DNA of 64,000 nt from Larix kaempferi (Eukaryota > Streptophyta > Pinopsida > Pinales > Pinaceae): positions 30,465,001 to 30,529,000 of the forward strand of contig BSBM01000232.1 in the NCBI GenBank assembly GCA_027924585.1, given 5' to 3'. Numbering within the stretch: position 1 is the stretch's first letter; each line of letters opens with the position of its first letter. The notes beneath the pieces are model-generated. The model had not been told where the DNA came from. It saw nothing but the letters and a program-made list of their open reading frames with translations, and ran no database searches. The position numbers and the translations under genes were made by a program. Below are positions 12,316 through 24,816 of the stretch, in pieces.

Positions 12316-13090
12316 TCTTAAAATGCCCCTCCCCTTCATACAAGTGCTTTCCTCAATGCTTGATTAGTTTTGGATGCTTATGTATGAAGGAATCATCTTT
12401 CCATGTCAAATATACCACTAGCAGGTTCTTCCACTTGATGAGGTACTCAGTAACAACCCGACTTCATAGCTATTTGGTCTGTGTTTCAATGATTTGTTCA
12501 GGTTCCAATATGAATTTTCCTTGTTCATCAAGATCAAGAAATATTGTTTGAATTGGGATCTTGTCTCCTATTACCTTCCTTAAGAAAGAAACATGGAAAA
12601 CTAGATGCACTCTTGAATATGAAGGGAGCTCCAATTTGTAATCCATACTACCAATCGTTTACAACACTTTATAAGGACCATAATACTTGGGTGATAATTT
12701 ATTGTCCTTATTTAGTTTCTTGAGGGACATTTTCTTGTAAGGTTGTATCCTCAGTAATACCAATCCCCTTCTTTGAAACTCACTTCACTACAATGTTGAT
12801 CAACTTGTTGTTTCATCATGTTTTGTGACATAGCTAGGTTGTCCTTGAGTTTCTGGAGAACTTATTGTTGGTGATCTATGTGATATTCCATGGATTGAAC
12901 TTCAAATTTTCCTTTTAATGGAGATGTGATAGAGGGAGGATATTACTCACAAAATGCCATAAATGGATACATTTTTTATGATGTATGGAAGGAAGTATTG
13001 TGCCACCATTCTACCAAAAAAAACATTTCACCCACTATGTTTGTTTATCAGATGCAAAGAAATGAAGATAGATTTCCAAACATTTGTTCA
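12316..13090 (-). pseudogene. Integrase C-terminus and chromodomain remnant
   Basis: Read on the - strand with frame changes, the end of this region gives EYLIKWKNLLVVYLTWKDD, FIHKHPKLIKH and EGEGHFKT before a stop just inside the LTR. The YLIKWKN...TWKDD pattern is that of a chromodomain, which can bind modified histones and guide integration. Upstream, SFKEGDWYY and LTRKCPS are what remains of the GPY/F-type module. The pieces are in several frames, so no protein is possible. Confidence 0.6.
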
Positions 13091-13747
13091 CTATATTAGT
13101 TTTCCCATCAGATTGAGGATGATAAGATGAACTATGAGCCAATTGGGTACCCAAACAAGAAAACAATTCAGTCCAAAATTTTCTAGTGAAATTGGATCTC
13201 TATCACTTACAATAATCTTTGGTTTTCCATGTAACTTCTGAACTGTTTCCATAAAGGTTGTATCTATTGTACTTTCATTAAAAGGGTGAGAGAGTGCAAA
13301 AAAATGTGCATACTTCGTGAGTCTATCAACAAACACCATAATAACATTATTTCCTTCTAACTTGGGTAGACATGTGATAAAATCCATTGAGACTTCCTCC
13401 CAATGTTGGAAAGGTATTTGTAATGGTTGTATAAGTCTTGGGGTTTTAATTGTTTTAATGTTATTCTGTTGGAAAACCAAATATTCGGCCACAAACCTTT
13501 GAACATCATATTTAAGACCTTCCCAAAAACATTCCTTCTTGAACTTGTGGTAAGTTTTCAGGAATCTGAAGTGCCCACCTATAGGAAAGGTGTGTAATTC
13601 TAAGAGTACCTTTTGTTTGTGTTGGGAGTTTTTGCATAAATATAAGCGATCCTTATACCATAGTAAATCCTTTTTTCCACAAAAAAGTAGATGATACATT
13701 AGTATCATTTTGTAGCTTTTGAATGAGTGTCCACACAGATAGGTCAT
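13091..13747 (-). pseudogene. Gypsy integrase, zinc-binding and catalytic core
   Basis: Integrase inserts the cDNA into the chromosome. The 218-codon frame shows HTFPIGGHFRFLKTYHKFKK, the His-His half of the zinc domain. It is followed by FVAEYLVFQQNN, where the usual Cys-x-x-Cys has become Tyr-x-x-Phe. The core has SMDFITCLPK (first Asp), VFVDRLTKYAHF and KIIVSDRDP (second Asp). Near the end the frame shifts before the catalytic Glu (expected HPQSDGKT). Loss of both zinc cysteines and the frameshift make it non-functional. It lies directly downstream of the RNase H remnant, as expected. Confidence 0.8.
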
Positions 13748-14222
13748 TTTTCCATTATTCCCTTGTTGCTACTACCCAATCGGGTTGTAGAATGGAAATT
13801 TTACAAACTTGTTCCCCAACATCATCATCTTTTCTGGAAAGCACATCTTCCACCACATTATGTTTCCATTTTCAATTGATGATTTCAAATTCATATCCCA
13901 ACTTCTTGGTTACCCAGTTTTTTTGCTCTTCCGAAGATATTATATGTTTCAAGAAATATTTAAGATTATCACGATTTTCTTTTACCTTGAGGTGCCTACC
14001 TATTAGTTAAGGACACCATTTCTTAATACCATGTAGTATTTCCAACATTTCCTTCTCATTAATGGGATTCTGTAAGTGATATCCCTTGATTGGATGACTT
14101 TTGAAAGCAAGTGGGTGTCCTTCTTGCATTAGAACAACACCAATTCCATTTCCTGAAGCATCGCATTCCACAATAAAGGTTTTTGTGAAGTCTAGTGTGG
14201 CCAAAACAGGAGCTTGGAACAT
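13748..14222 (-). pseudogene. Gypsy RNase H remnant
   Basis: 14007-14222 encodes FQAPVLATLDFTKTFIVECD, then ASGNGIGVVLMQEGHPLAF and NEKEMLEILHGIKKW. These are the Asp (VECDAS) and Glu (NEKEML) regions of the pol RNase H of gypsy elements. The remainder towards 13748 is broken into other frames. It sits between RT and integrase in the normal gypsy order. Confidence 0.7.
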
Positions 14223-14356
14223 TGCCTCTTTAAGTTGTTCAAATTATTGAGTTTCCTCTGGAGTCCAAGAAAATTCATTTTTCTTCAATAGTGTTGTTAG
14301 AGGTGTTGCTATTCTTCCATAGTTCTGAACAAACTTGCGGTAGTACCCTGTCAGAC

Positions 14357-15195
14357 CTAGGAATCCTTGAATATTCTTTTGCATTTTGGGAATCGGTCAT
14401 CCATCATGGCTTTAATTTTGTCGGGGTCTACCTTGACACCTTCATGAGATACAATATGACTCAAATACTCTACGTCCTTTACCCCAAAGAAATATTTGGA
14501 AGTTTTTGCATATAGCGTTTTCTCCTTTAGTACCCTATCAACATGTTGAACCTGTTCTTCCCAAGACTTTCTATAAATTAGTAGATCATCAAAGAACACT
14601 AGCACAAATTTTCTAAGGAAAGGCTTGAAAATCGAATTCATCAAACCTTGAAATGTGGAAGGTGCATTTGTGAGACCAAATGGCATGACCAAAAATTCAT
14701 AATGACCTTCATGAGCTCTGAATGTTGTTTTTGGGATGTCTTCATCTTTCATTCTAATATGTTGATACCCGGAACGGATATCACCCTTTGTGAAGAAAAT
14801 TGCTCCATGTAATTAATCTAGCAATTCATCAATGACGGGAATGGGAAACTTATCTTTAATGGTAATCTTGTTGATCTCTCTATAATCTGGACACATGCAC
14901 CATGATCCATCTGGATTGTGTACCATTACCACTGGTGCAAAGTAAGAACTTGGCTAGGCCTAATTATGCCATCCTCTAACATTTCTTCAACCATATTCTC
15001 AATCTCACTCTTTTGTACGTACGAGTATCTGTAAGGTCTGATGTTAGGAGGAACACTTCCTGGAATTAAGTTAATAACATGATCAAAATATAGAACATGT
15101 GGAAGAGATTTTTGGAATATCTTCAAATACCTTGGAATGCTTATTAATGACCTTTTGGAGATCTCGGGAAACAAGAAACTTAGATGTTTGAACAT
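14357..15195 (-). pseudogene. Gypsy reverse transcriptase, two fragments
   Basis: This is the polymerase that copies element RNA. 14926-15195 gives the N-terminal fingers (FDHVINLIPGSVPPNIRPYR, then IENMVEEMLEDGIIRPSQ). 14357-14752 gives the palm ([30 protein letters not shown], and the catalytic FFDDLLIY with both aspartates kept), then [18 protein letters not shown]. Between them, 14753-14925 carries the first catalytic-Asp region with stops. Fragments are in different frames. The family call is secure; no full enzyme remains. Confidence 0.85.
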
Positions 15196-15473
15196 ATAAT
15201 GAGCTTAATTGTGCAATTACACCTTGATGTCCCCTTTTCACCAATTGTTTCATACCATTAGAGCTCATCACCTTACTTGGTTTCCCTATGATACCATTTA
15301 ACTCATTCTTTTCTTTCCCATAAAAATTTCATGAAAAGCTTCTGAACATTAAAATCCATTGTTCCCAATGATTGTAACCATTGAACTCCTAAGACAACAT
15401 CGACACCCCCCATTAGAGTATAAATCATCGGAATATTCAATACATATTCCCCCATAGTAATATTGATATTATG

Positions 15474-15677
15474 TCATTTCCTTGAGCAATTGATAGGTCT
15501 TCCATTTGCAATCATGACTTGAAACTCTTGTGCTGGATATACAAAGCAATCGAGAGATTTGGCTAATTTACAGTAAATGAAATTATGAGTAGTACCAAAA
15601 TCAATCAACATTATTACCTTTTTCTTTTTTATATATGCTTCGATATTGAGAGTTTTAGGAGTGCTAATACCAACCAA
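15474..15677 (-). pseudogene. Gypsy aspartic protease remnant
   Basis: The frame encodes KKKVIMLIDFGTTHNFIY, matching the LIDSGATHNF active site with Ser replaced by Phe, so the catalytic DSG is lost though the Asp remains. The next strand (FQVMIANGRPINC) also fits. The segment continues leftwards with many stops to the spacer before RT. Confidence 0.7.
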
Positions 15678-15799
15678 TGCATGAGAGGATATGGTGGGAG
15701 TAATCTCTTCAAAAGTAGTATCTTATATTTCTGCATCTTAAGATGGATCTTGTTCTTTTGGTTCTTCCTCTTCACAATCTATGTAGAATAATTTCTTAT

Positions 15800-16765
15800 C
15801 ACCACACTTATGTCCCTTACTGTACTTGTTGTCACAATTAAATCATAAGCCTTTTTTTCTTCTTTGCTCTAGTTTTTGAGGTGTCAACCTTTGAGGTGGG
15901 TTAGAAGAAGGAACATTATTATCTTGGTATGTGATGGAGGTGGTCTTTATAGTATCCATCATCATATTTTTACTTTAAACCTTCCTTTCCATCATGAAAT
16001 CCTTCTCCAAGGATGGTGGTTCAAAGAGATGCACCTCATGTTGAATGTTATCCTTCAAGGTTCCAATAAAGAGATCCAACGGATTATTTTCTGAAATGTT
16101 CTTCACTCTAAGACTTAGCTTCTGAAACTGCTTGATGTGTTATGTAAATGGACCTTTTTGCTCGAGATTTATTAACTCGCTAAAGAAGGTGTTTCTATTA
16201 GTATACCTATAATGTGCAATCAATTCTTCGATGAATATAGACCGGGATATAATAGAGTCCTTTTTACAGTCACAAAACCATTGGTACCATACAAATTGAT
16301 CAGGCTCTAAATATAATGATGCAATAGTTACCTTTTGCAAAGTTGGAACCTGGTGTATATCAAAGAATTGCTCCATCTGGAATATCCATGTTATTGGATT
16401 ATTGACATCAAAATTTATCATGTCAACTTGGGAAGTTGGGTACCCCTTGGTGACCATCCCTGATAACTTGCATTACTAGAATAATTTTCTCTTGGAATAT
16501 TATTGTTAATGGAATGTTTATCAACATGGAAATTATCTTTATCCTCCTGAGTATCTTGGAACACATCATCACCTATAGGGGGGGTATCCCTCGAATTTTG
16601 TATGAGATTAGCAATATTTTCCATGCTTCCCATCAACTTCTCATCTAAATTGAGTAAATCAGTTGTTATCACCAAACCTTTCATATTTTCCTCCATTTTA
16701 TTCAACTTCTCATCTACATTAACTAAATAAAAAAAATTCACGGACCCTTTAATCATATCTTCCAA
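15800..16765 (-). pseudogene. gag: Chromovirus gag with zinc knuckle
   Basis: 16418-16765 is the N-terminal acidic and coiled part. After a frame change, 16140-16457 carries the capsid core (NNPITWIFQMEQFFDIHQV, ASLYLEPDQFVWYQWF). At about 15804-15845 the knuckle reads GL-stop-FNCDNKYSKGHKC; the stop is TGA at 15843-15845 where the first Cys is expected. Gag would form the particle and the knuckle would bind RNA. Several other stops lie between 15851 and 16139. Confidence 0.7.
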
Positions 16766-17538
16766 CTAGGACACTCGAAAAAATAGGTCTTCACTTTCAT
16801 CGTATGTCGGGGTTGGATACTCTAGTGGTTTGAGTGGAGTGTGAGTTTTTACACTTCCTTTTGGTGTCATTTTGAACAATATAAATGGATATCACACCCT
16901 AGGTTTCACCACACTTAGATCCTTCTACTCAAATTTATTCAAATTTAAAATGGCGTACCTTTTCCAAACCCTAATTGGAAGAATGCTTTATGGTTGACTT
17001 GAAACTGAGCTAAATTTGAAATTTATACTCCTCTAGGTCTAAATATTTTGGCTTTTGTATCGTGATGTGTCCATTTTCCAGTTCCTCAAGTTTGACATAA
17101 TTATGATGTACCAATAAGAATTTTTTCCTAATCTTCCAACACTTCTTAGTTTTGGTCTTTCTAGAAGAGAGAACTTGTACGGTATGCCACGTGTACAATA
17201 TTTTGTATCTGAGGTTTAAAAACATACCATTGATACTGTGGTATATCTTATTTTTTATGCAAATATTATCACTCAATTTGGATCTCACATGCCCCAGATT
17301 TGACCTTTTTTCGTAGAACACATGTTTTAGACTAGTTTTTGGACTAGTAAAAAACCCTAGCTTCCAAGGCGAATATACCCGAACTTGTAAGGTCTCGGGA
17401 TTTGAAAATTGTACCACAGATATAACGTCCATTTTTTGTGATGGGTTGTAAGTATCGCAGTCTGAAACCTTCTAGAAAAGCAATTATAGAGAAAATTACA
17501 AGATGACTTGTTTTGAAGAAACCAATTTTGAGGAAAGA
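16766..17538 (-). other. Chromovirus leader between primer site and gag
   Basis: About 770 bp. A 140-codon frame crosses it but resembles no known domain. Some of it may be the true start of gag; otherwise untranslated leader. Confidence 0.35.
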
Positions 17539-17550
17539 GCTCTGATACCA
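17539..17550 (-). other. tRNA-iMet primer binding site
   Basis: The + strand gctctgatacca is the exact complement of TGGTATCAGAGC, 2 nt from the LTR edge at 17553. It fixes the element's orientation as minus. Confidence 0.9.
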
Positions 17551-17552
17551 AA

Positions 17553-17894
17553 TGTTATGCAACAAATTCCAAAAAGAGAATGAAAAAAGAACAAAAATAT
17601 CAGAAAGAGTAATCCATGACTTTAATGAAGAAAATAGATGGATAGAAATCATCTTCAAGGGTGAAACCTCCCTATACAATGTATTAAGTACACAAGTCAA
17701 GACAAGACAAGACAAGATACTCAAATGAAAATATCTCCTTCCTATATATAGGAGATTAAGAGGTACAATTACAACTAATTGACCCAAGCTGACATAACTA
17801 ATATAACCATAATAATGAAAATTACCGCTAATGTACCAAAGACGACATCAAAACTAATGTAATGCACCACAATATAGGGGGGAATGTGCCCCCA
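17553..17894 (-). repeat. 5' LTR of chromovirus
   Basis: Partner of 11973-12308. The outer edge may lie anywhere from 17894 to about 17910, because weak similarity continues past gtgccccca. Confidence 0.8.
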
Positions 17895-17905
17895 TTTAGG
17901 GATTA

Positions 17906-19725
17906 ATACATAATGTTCCTCTTCTATATGTGTGCGGTAATCCTTTGGTGAAGGTCCATTCCTAATCCACAAGAAAACCTAATTATGCACATAGATTGTT
18001 TGTGTTTATTTTCTCTTCAATTTTCTAAATTGGAGTTGTATTTTGAGAAAGAGGAGTGATCATGCACCCTCAGTTGTGAAGAGTGTATTGCTATCATGGA
18101 AGTGTATTATATGTTTGAAACCCGTGCTAGAATTGGTTCCTCTCTAAATATTTTAAATTCTTGTTTTGTTGAGGATTGATATCCAATTTTTCTACGTTAA
18201 CCACCTTTGAGAGAGCATGAAACCTAATCCACTATTGAAGAGCATGCAGTTGTTGTAGAGGATGGAGACCCTAGATTTTTGTTTTTGAATGGTGAATCCC
18301 ATGAAAAGTTGAATCTATCTACCCAATATGAAATCGGTATTTTTGTGTTTGTGTTGATATTTGATGCAATCAGATGAACACCATTTGAATTTTATTGCTA
18401 CGCATTCCTGAGCACTGTGTTTGAATACTTATCATTAATAAAATGATACTACTGTGAACCCTAGAATGTGGGAAGAATGTTGGAAATCCTGTGACTCGGA
18501 TGGTGACTATGTACTCTACCTGAGTTCTCATAAGAAGATTGTGAAGCTATCTTGGTGGACTAATGTTGAATTTCCTTTTTGGAGAGTTGCAATATCTCTC
18601 TCATTGTGTGTTGTTGCAAAATTAGTATATAAGTGGAGCTCATTTTTTGTGTATCTTCTTGGTTGAAGTGATGAGTTGGTTAAGACTCATGTATTAAGCA
18701 TCTTTGCGATTACATTATTGTGGTCTCTTTGTTAAAGAATGGATCCCTTGAATTCACAGCGTGTGAGGTATTTCTCCTCGAATATTGGACTTGTGGTGAA
18801 GCCTAAAACTCACGATGAAGCATTGAATATGCGACCTGATATCTCTTGGTGAAGATGCAGCCTCTTAATATCTCTTGAAATCTCATTGCGGCCTCCTTTA
18901 AATATTGAGAGTTGTTCCTTTTTCAATATTGTTCTATCCTCCTAGTGAAATCTCTCGAGTCACGATGATGCACATGACATTGTATCTCTATTCAATGGTG
19001 TTTTAGGATTGTTGCGCCTTCTTTAGGAGTTGTGTGAAGAAACTAAAGTTGTGTTGGTGAACTCATAAGTGGATTCAATCTTTATTTTGTAAGTGCATGA
19101 CTACATGTGACCTCTCCTTGAAGATACTACATTCATCTGAATGATGGACGAATGAGATGAGATGTGATGGTGGAGATACACTGAAGACCAACTTTTGAAT
19201 AGATGCAAATATTTTTTGATGTGCATATTAAATATTGAAAACCTGATTGTTTTGAAGACATATATATGTGGAAAAAAAAATTGACCATAGTTGAGAACTA
19301 TGACCTCTCACCTGCGACCTCTCACCTCATTGGATGCAATGTACCCATCCCCCTATTAAGAACACTAACTCAAATCGAAATATTGGGAACACAGAAGTTA
19401 GGCTTGAAACACTTAACATGTTGCAAATAAGGTTGACTCAAGGTCAATACTTCGACAGTTGAATTTCGGGAGTACATCGCTCCTGGGAAAATTTATCTGG
19501 AAGAGCCAAAGCTATCAATGCACATTCCCCATGACTTATGTGAAAACTCTATTGATAATGGTGCAGTTCAGAAGTAATATAACCTTAGATTATATAGAAG
19601 TATTACCCCCAACCTGATATGTACTTAATATGACTTGAAAAATAAGATCTAACAGTGAAAATCTCAAACAATTGCAAAGGGAAAATTTAGGACTAGTGAA
19701 TGTGAGGATTTATAGACAAATTTGA
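17906..19725. other. Unrecognised AT-rich stretch
   Basis: 1.8 kb with no domain-bearing frame. Probably the interior of the older element whose primer site is at 11796. Short local repeats such as gcgacctctcacct occur near 19315. Confidence 0.3.
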
Positions 19726-20222
19726 TGTTGGAATATTCTATATTCCATGGAAGGTAATAATGCCTTTGTATTATGTCGGAATATATCCACAATATTATGT
19801 AAAAGAGTAATACATTATATCCCATATTCATTATGGTAAAATATACTCTTGATATTCACTATTATATAAATAGATGTTATTATGGAGAATTATATTATCC
19901 CACATGTAATATGTGAGAGTAATTCCTCCTCATCTCTTAGTATATAATAGAGTCAAGGGAGTCACATCTCATACATGATCTTTACTTATTCACACAAGTA
20001 CTGTTATATTTTATTGGGGTTATTGGCATTGATCTCTTGTAAGCTTGAGGGATATATTATGGAGATAATAGAAGACTACCTTCCCGTGGACATACCCCAA
20101 TTGGGTGAACAATGTATATCTGGTGTACTCTTGTCTCTTGTTCTCTTTTTGTACTTATTGTTGATATATTATTGTTTTTCATAGATAGGTAAGCCAGTTT
20201 AGTTAGATCCATATCTCTGACA
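19726..20222 (+). repeat. 5' LTR of outer copia
   Basis: TG...CA ends, a tatataatag box at 19941, and the primer site directly after. No second copy is in the window, so the left edge is by motif only. Confidence 0.6.
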
Positions 20223-20234
20223 TGGTATCAAAGC
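20223..20234 (+). other. Copia primer binding site
   Basis: tggtatcaaagc, one base from the tRNA-iMet site TGGTATCAGAGC, directly abutting the LTR end. Confidence 0.75.
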
Positions 20235-20589
20235 TTGTTGCTATAATCTAGCACCTTCTATTGCTTTCAAAAAAATATTTTATCATTTGGGCATTGTTTA
20301 TTTCTTGTATATTTTCTTTCTATATGGTAGCTATTAGGATTCTCTTCAGATCTGGGCATATTTTTGTGGGTTTTTTTTTCTAACCCTAACCTTGTTGTGT
20401 AGATTATTGCAGAAATTTTTCAAGGTTTTCTTGATTTTTTTTGTAGATCTATATGATTTTTTTATTCTCCTCAAGGAGATCTATCTTCTGGTTGTCAAAA
20501 CGGCAGTTTTCGTCCAAGTTTTGGTATACTTTGTGCAGGTTTCCGTCTTTGGAAGATTCGACACTGTTTTTGGCCTTAAAAATGGACAC
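20235..20589 (+). other. Leader of outer copia, left part
   Basis: T-rich untranslated leader, cut at 20589 by the nested copia and resumed at 26820 after the duplicated target bases. Confidence 0.5.
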
Positions 20590-21275
20590 TGTGAAATTTC
20601 TGTTCACACCAAGATCTGATCAAGAATTACACTCACTCACAAAGATATTACACAACTAGTCAAAGAACTCAGAAAATTACTCACAATAATACAAAACTGT
20701 ATTAACTCTCATGAATAAAATACATCATCCAACCTTTGGAAAATAATAGGATGTTGTTATATAACATTACAATAGAGATTCGAATGGCTAAAGATGCCAT
20801 TTGGATCCTCATATCATCATACTTACTAAAAATATGCTCATCCCCCCTAAGTGGCAAGTGTGCTTCACAAGTCACTCCAAAGGCTCACGAATTTATGAAT
20901 TAGTGACCTGAGAGTGATGTGTGATGAAAAAAAATGCTAAATCCCAAATTTGGAAAGAAGAAACATCATAGAGGATGTGTGGTCCAAAAAACAAGTTTCC
21001 TAGTTGACTAGCTTTTCCCCCTAGGGGAAAAAGCAGTAAAAACTCAGCAAGGCGCCTTTTAGCTCATACGATTATCCATAATATTTTATAAATGCACCCA
21101 AGTGGTTCAGGAATCTTGTGTTTCACTCTTGGAAGTCTTGTGGTCCCCCCAATGTTGCCTTGTGGTCCACACAAGGCAATTTTCTAGTCTATTACATAGG
21201 AATTAACCATAGAAGATTAATTAATGCTACCAATGTAATTAAATGACATATATAGGAAGATTTAATATTCCAACA
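20590..21275 (-). repeat. 3' LTR of nested copia
   Basis: Direct partner of 26135-26819; differences by eye are well under one in ten. Followed on the + strand by a C-run. Confidence 0.9.
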
Positions 21276-21283
21276 CCCCCCCA
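21276..21283 (-). other. Polypurine tract of nested copia
   Basis: Eight cytosines on the + strand (GGGGGGGG in sense) abut the 3' LTR. Confidence 0.75.
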
Positions 21284-21464
21284 TAAATCTGACTTTATGG
21301 TCTAAATATCATAAAAATAGAAATACCAAGGGCCCAGTAACAAGACTTGGTCACCCTGCACAATACTGTCGGTCCACAAAACAAGGATAGAAGGAAAACC
21401 TCATGGGAAAAACCTTCCCTCAAAAAATGGACATATCAAAATTGAAATATTGTTGATCAATCCT

Positions 21465-21880
21465 TCACTCCACCACATTTTCAGCCATCCCAAGCAATGA
21501 TCTAAGATAGCTGAATTTCTTCTCAGTAAAAGCTTTGGTGAAGATGTCTGCAGTTTTCTCACCTATTGGGAAATACTGCAAATCAATGATCTGGTCATGC
21601 ACTAGTACTCTGATTTAGTGCATATGTATTTCAATATGCTTGGTCCTCTGTCTCTATACTGGATCACTTGTGACTCTTATATCACTCTGGTTGTCACAAA
21701 AGATGACAGTAGGAGTACTAAAAGAAATCTCAAACTCTGAAAGTATCCCCTGCAACCATACACACTGAGTAGCAGCATTCACTGCTCCTCTGTACTCGGC
21801 CTCTGCTGAAGATAGTGCTATGGCACTCTGTTTCTTGCTAGACCAGCAAACTAGACCACCCCCAAGCATGAATACAAATA
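21465..21880 (-). pseudogene. Copia RNase H, C-terminal part
   Basis: RNase H degrades the RNA of the hybrid. The frame reads FMLGGGLVCWSSKKQSAIAL, then SSAEAEYRGAV (catalytic Glu) and CDNQSDIRVTSDPV, followed after a stop by RQRTKHIEIHMH. It ends at a stop at 21465-21467. The domain is joined to 22350 onwards across the solo LTR: KSTSGF on the right and VFMLGGG on the left would be adjacent in the uninterrupted gene. Confidence 0.8.
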
Positions 21881-22349
21881 TGTTGGTTGTGGAGCCAGAT
21901 CTTCTAGTCTCATAGATGATATTGTATTAGCCGTGTTTGTACCCCAGTTCTATATGATGTTTAGGTGGACTGTACACTCACCCCAGCGGGGGGGTGCGGG
22001 CCCATGGTTTTGGGTATCCCGTGGTATTTTTCCCATTGTATTTCCCTTATAAAAGAAAGACATTGTAATACGGCTAGGGTTGATGTATTAGGTTTTATGC
22101 ATTGTAAAGATCTTTGAGATCTGGAGAGAGACTGTAAAAACAGAGAAGAGGAAGTGCAGCGGTTGTGCTGCAGGTTGTATCCCTTCGACTTGCTGGACGA
22201 TAATAATAATAAGGACTGGAAAATTCAGTGTGGACGTAGCCCAAGTTGGGTGAACCACGATATATCTATGTCTCTCTTGTAATGTGTATGTGTGATTGTA
22301 TTTGCATTTCTGTTTATTGTTATTGCTCTGCGATCCTGTTTTTCTAACA
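21881..22349 (+). mobile_element. Solo LTR, 469 bp, inside copia RNase H
   Basis: TGTTGGTTGTGG...TTTTCTAACA, with 4-of-5 flanking matches (aaata and aaatc). It separates two halves of a continuous copia domain exactly, so it is an insertion. A ttataaaag box at 22048 points to + orientation. No coding sequence or primer site follows, so LTR-LTR recombination removed the rest. A ggggggg run sits near 21994. Confidence 0.8.
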
Positions 22350-23430
22350 AAATCCAGATGTGGATTTTATGTCAAGGCTATCACCATCTTAATCTAAATC
22401 AGTGAAGCCCAAAAGATCTAGGATAGAATCTGCAACATAGTGGATCCCATCACTCTTGGTGCCCTGCACATAGTGAAAATTTATTTTTGCAGCGCTCCAA
22501 TGGATCTCATGTGGCTGCTCCATGTATCTTGATGCCACACTCACAGCATAAGCAAGATCAAGTCGAGTGTGAGTCAAATAAAGCGGCTGCCAACAAGCTG
22601 CCTATACAAGGTGTTGTCAACCAAGGGGGTAGATTCTTCTTCTTCCATTTTAAATCCTGAAAGGAATGGAGTATTCGAAGGCTTGCAATCAGCCATATTG
22701 AACTTCTTTAACAGATCAGATGCATATTTGGATCGAGATACCTTTGTTCCATTATCTATTTGAGAAATCTCAAGCCCCAAAAACTACTTAAGAATTCCCA
22801 AGTCGCTCATGGAAAAAGCTTGATGCAAAGCGGTCTTCAATGAAGATATTTGATCAGTAGAGCTACTTGTGATTATCAAATCATCAACATACAATACTAT
22901 AATCAATATTGAACCATCAATCAGCTTCATATAAACATTAGGATCAGATTTGCACCGAACATAAGATTGTGATAAGAGAAAATTGTCCATTTTGGCATAC
23001 CAAGCCTTGGGGGATTGCTTAAGCCCATATAAGAACTTCTTCAACCTGCACACAAGGTTAAGATCTGATGTATACCCTTTTGGCTTCTACATATAAATCT
23101 CCTTCTCAATATCCCCGTGGAGAAATGCACTTTTCACATCCATGTGGTGCACTTCCCAGCACTTGGATGCAGAAATTGCCAGAACTAGTCTTATCGAATC
23201 CTTCTGAGCAACATGTGCAAAAGTTTCATTGTAGTCAAGGCCTTGGACTTGAGAGAAGCCCTTTTCTACCAGCCTAGACTTATATTTCACTTTTGTACCA
23301 ACAGCTGCACATTTTTTTTGTAGATCCACTTACACCTTACCAATTTTCTGCTTGCGGGGAGCTTGACTAGCTCCCATGTTTCATTCTTCTGCAATGACTG
23401 AAACTCCTCATCCATAGAAACCTGCCATCT
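22350..23430 (-). pseudogene. Copia reverse transcriptase and start of RNase H
   Basis: The sense order shows [57 protein letters not shown] (first catalytic Asp), CRLKKFLYGLKQSPKAWYAK, and VLYVDDLII with the catalytic YVDD intact. LGLEISQIDNG and LYRQLVGS follow, then LDLAYAVSVASRYMEQPHEI leads into RNase H. Stops fall at about 23084, 22782 and 22572, and some frames shift. Typical copia RT domain; inactive. Confidence 0.85.
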
Positions 23431-24816
23431 TGGGTCATGTGAATCTTCCTCATATGTCTAAGGATCATAATCTACCATCATATAACACTTCTCGGAAAGG
23501 TAGGGGTCATTCACATCGAGAGAAGTCTCAAATTGTCATCTAGTCCTCCTTGTGTCCTGGGGATTGCCCACTAGTTCACCTGCTGCTTGCAAAGACTTAG
23601 AATCCCATTTAGGATTTGTAGGTGAGTTAGAATCTACAATAAAATGTGCCTCATAATCATAAATATCAGAATCAAAAAATTCAATGGCACCACTTACTTC
23701 TTCTTGAGTTGGTGGTGAAGATGGTTCTCCAATTTCAGCGCTCTGTGAGGGCTCTTCCTCAAACTGAACACTACTTTCTATGAAGGTTTTTTGAGTGCTC
23801 ATGTTCAGCAACTTATACCCTGTAGATTCCTCTGAATATCCAACAAACAAACATGGTTTAATTTTGGGTTGCATAGCCCTCCTCTTCTCAAGTGGAATCC
23901 TAGCCCAAGCCTTTGAGCCAAAAATCCTAAAATGAGAGATATCAGGTTTGTGCCATGTCCAAGCCTCAAAAGGAGTGATACCTTTGAGATCTTTGTGTGG
24001 CACTCTATTCTAAATTTATGTGGCACAATTTATTTCCTCATCCCATATCTTGGGAGACAATGACTTTGCCTCAAGCATACATGTGGCCATCTCCTTTAGA
24101 GACTTGTTTTTCCTCTCAGCAACCCCATTCTACTGGGGTGTATATGGAACTGTGTATTACATCTGAATGCCTGAAGAGGCACAAAATTGTTGAAAATATG
24201 ATTTCACATATTCACCACCATTATCAGATCTGATAAATTTAATATTCCTTCCATACTGGTTCTCAACTGAGGCTTTGAATAGCTTGAACAGACCAACAAC
24301 TTCAGATTTTAGCTTGATGAAATAAATCCAACAGTACCTGCTAAAGTCATCTATGAATGTGAGGATGTACTTGGCATGGTTCAAAGACTCATGAGGAAAT
24401 GGACCTGATATGTCATTGTGAATAATCTCTAATGGTGCAGAGGTTCTCTCAATAGTGGATCTCCCATACTTATGCTCGGGGTGTTTTCCTAGGATGCAAG
24501 ATTGACAGACAACTTTGGAAAATATGATATTGGGAAGCCCTGTAACCATTTCTTTCTCATGGAGTTGGGAAAGATATTTATAATTCAGGTGGCCAAACCT
24601 TTCAAGCCATAATTTGCTTGACTCATTGGCATGGGTTAAAAGAGCGGAAGGTGAGGTATTTGGCAGAAAGTGAGAAAACTTGTAGATTCTAGAACAGTGA
24701 TCAGCAGTACCAAATGCAACATTTTTTCCTGTTGAAATTTTTGAAATCTCAACATCATTTGGGGTAAAGGTTACTCTCTTAGGCATCCCTGTGTGGGTCA
24801 TCTGATAGACTGACAA
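23431..24816 (-). pseudogene. Copia integrase
   Basis: The zinc domain is SKLWLERFGHLNYKYL with CQSCILGKH. The core has HNDISGPFPHESLNHAKYIL (first Asp), FIDDFSRYCWIYF, and FIRSDNGGEYVKSYF (second Asp). After a stop near 24157, PYTPQ-stop-NGVAERKN gives the third, glutamate, residue. The C-terminal part (23536-24003) includes HFRIFGSKAWARIP and CLFVGYSEESTGYKLL, standard copia integrase tail. Stops at 24157, near 24128 and near 24010, plus one at about 23536, break it. Confidence 0.85.

Larger units (their letters stand above)
11973..17905 (-). mobile_element. Decayed chromodomain Ty3/gypsy element (chromovirus)
   Basis: Read on the - strand the order is 5' LTR (right), tRNA-iMet primer site, gag, zinc knuckle, protease, RT, RNase H, integrase, chromodomain, 3' LTR (left). 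That order defines the Ty3/gypsy type, and a chromodomain-like end places it among chromoviruses. The LTRs are only about 340 bp, and their outer ends are uncertain by about 20 bp because similarity trails off. Many stops and frame changes are present, so it is inactive. No clear target duplication was found (left pentamer ctgaa). Confidence 0.8.

Noticed and set aside
17010-17432. 140-codon minus-strand frame considered as an extra gene
   Set aside because: Lies in the chromovirus leader, no domain, no counterpart seen; left as leader.
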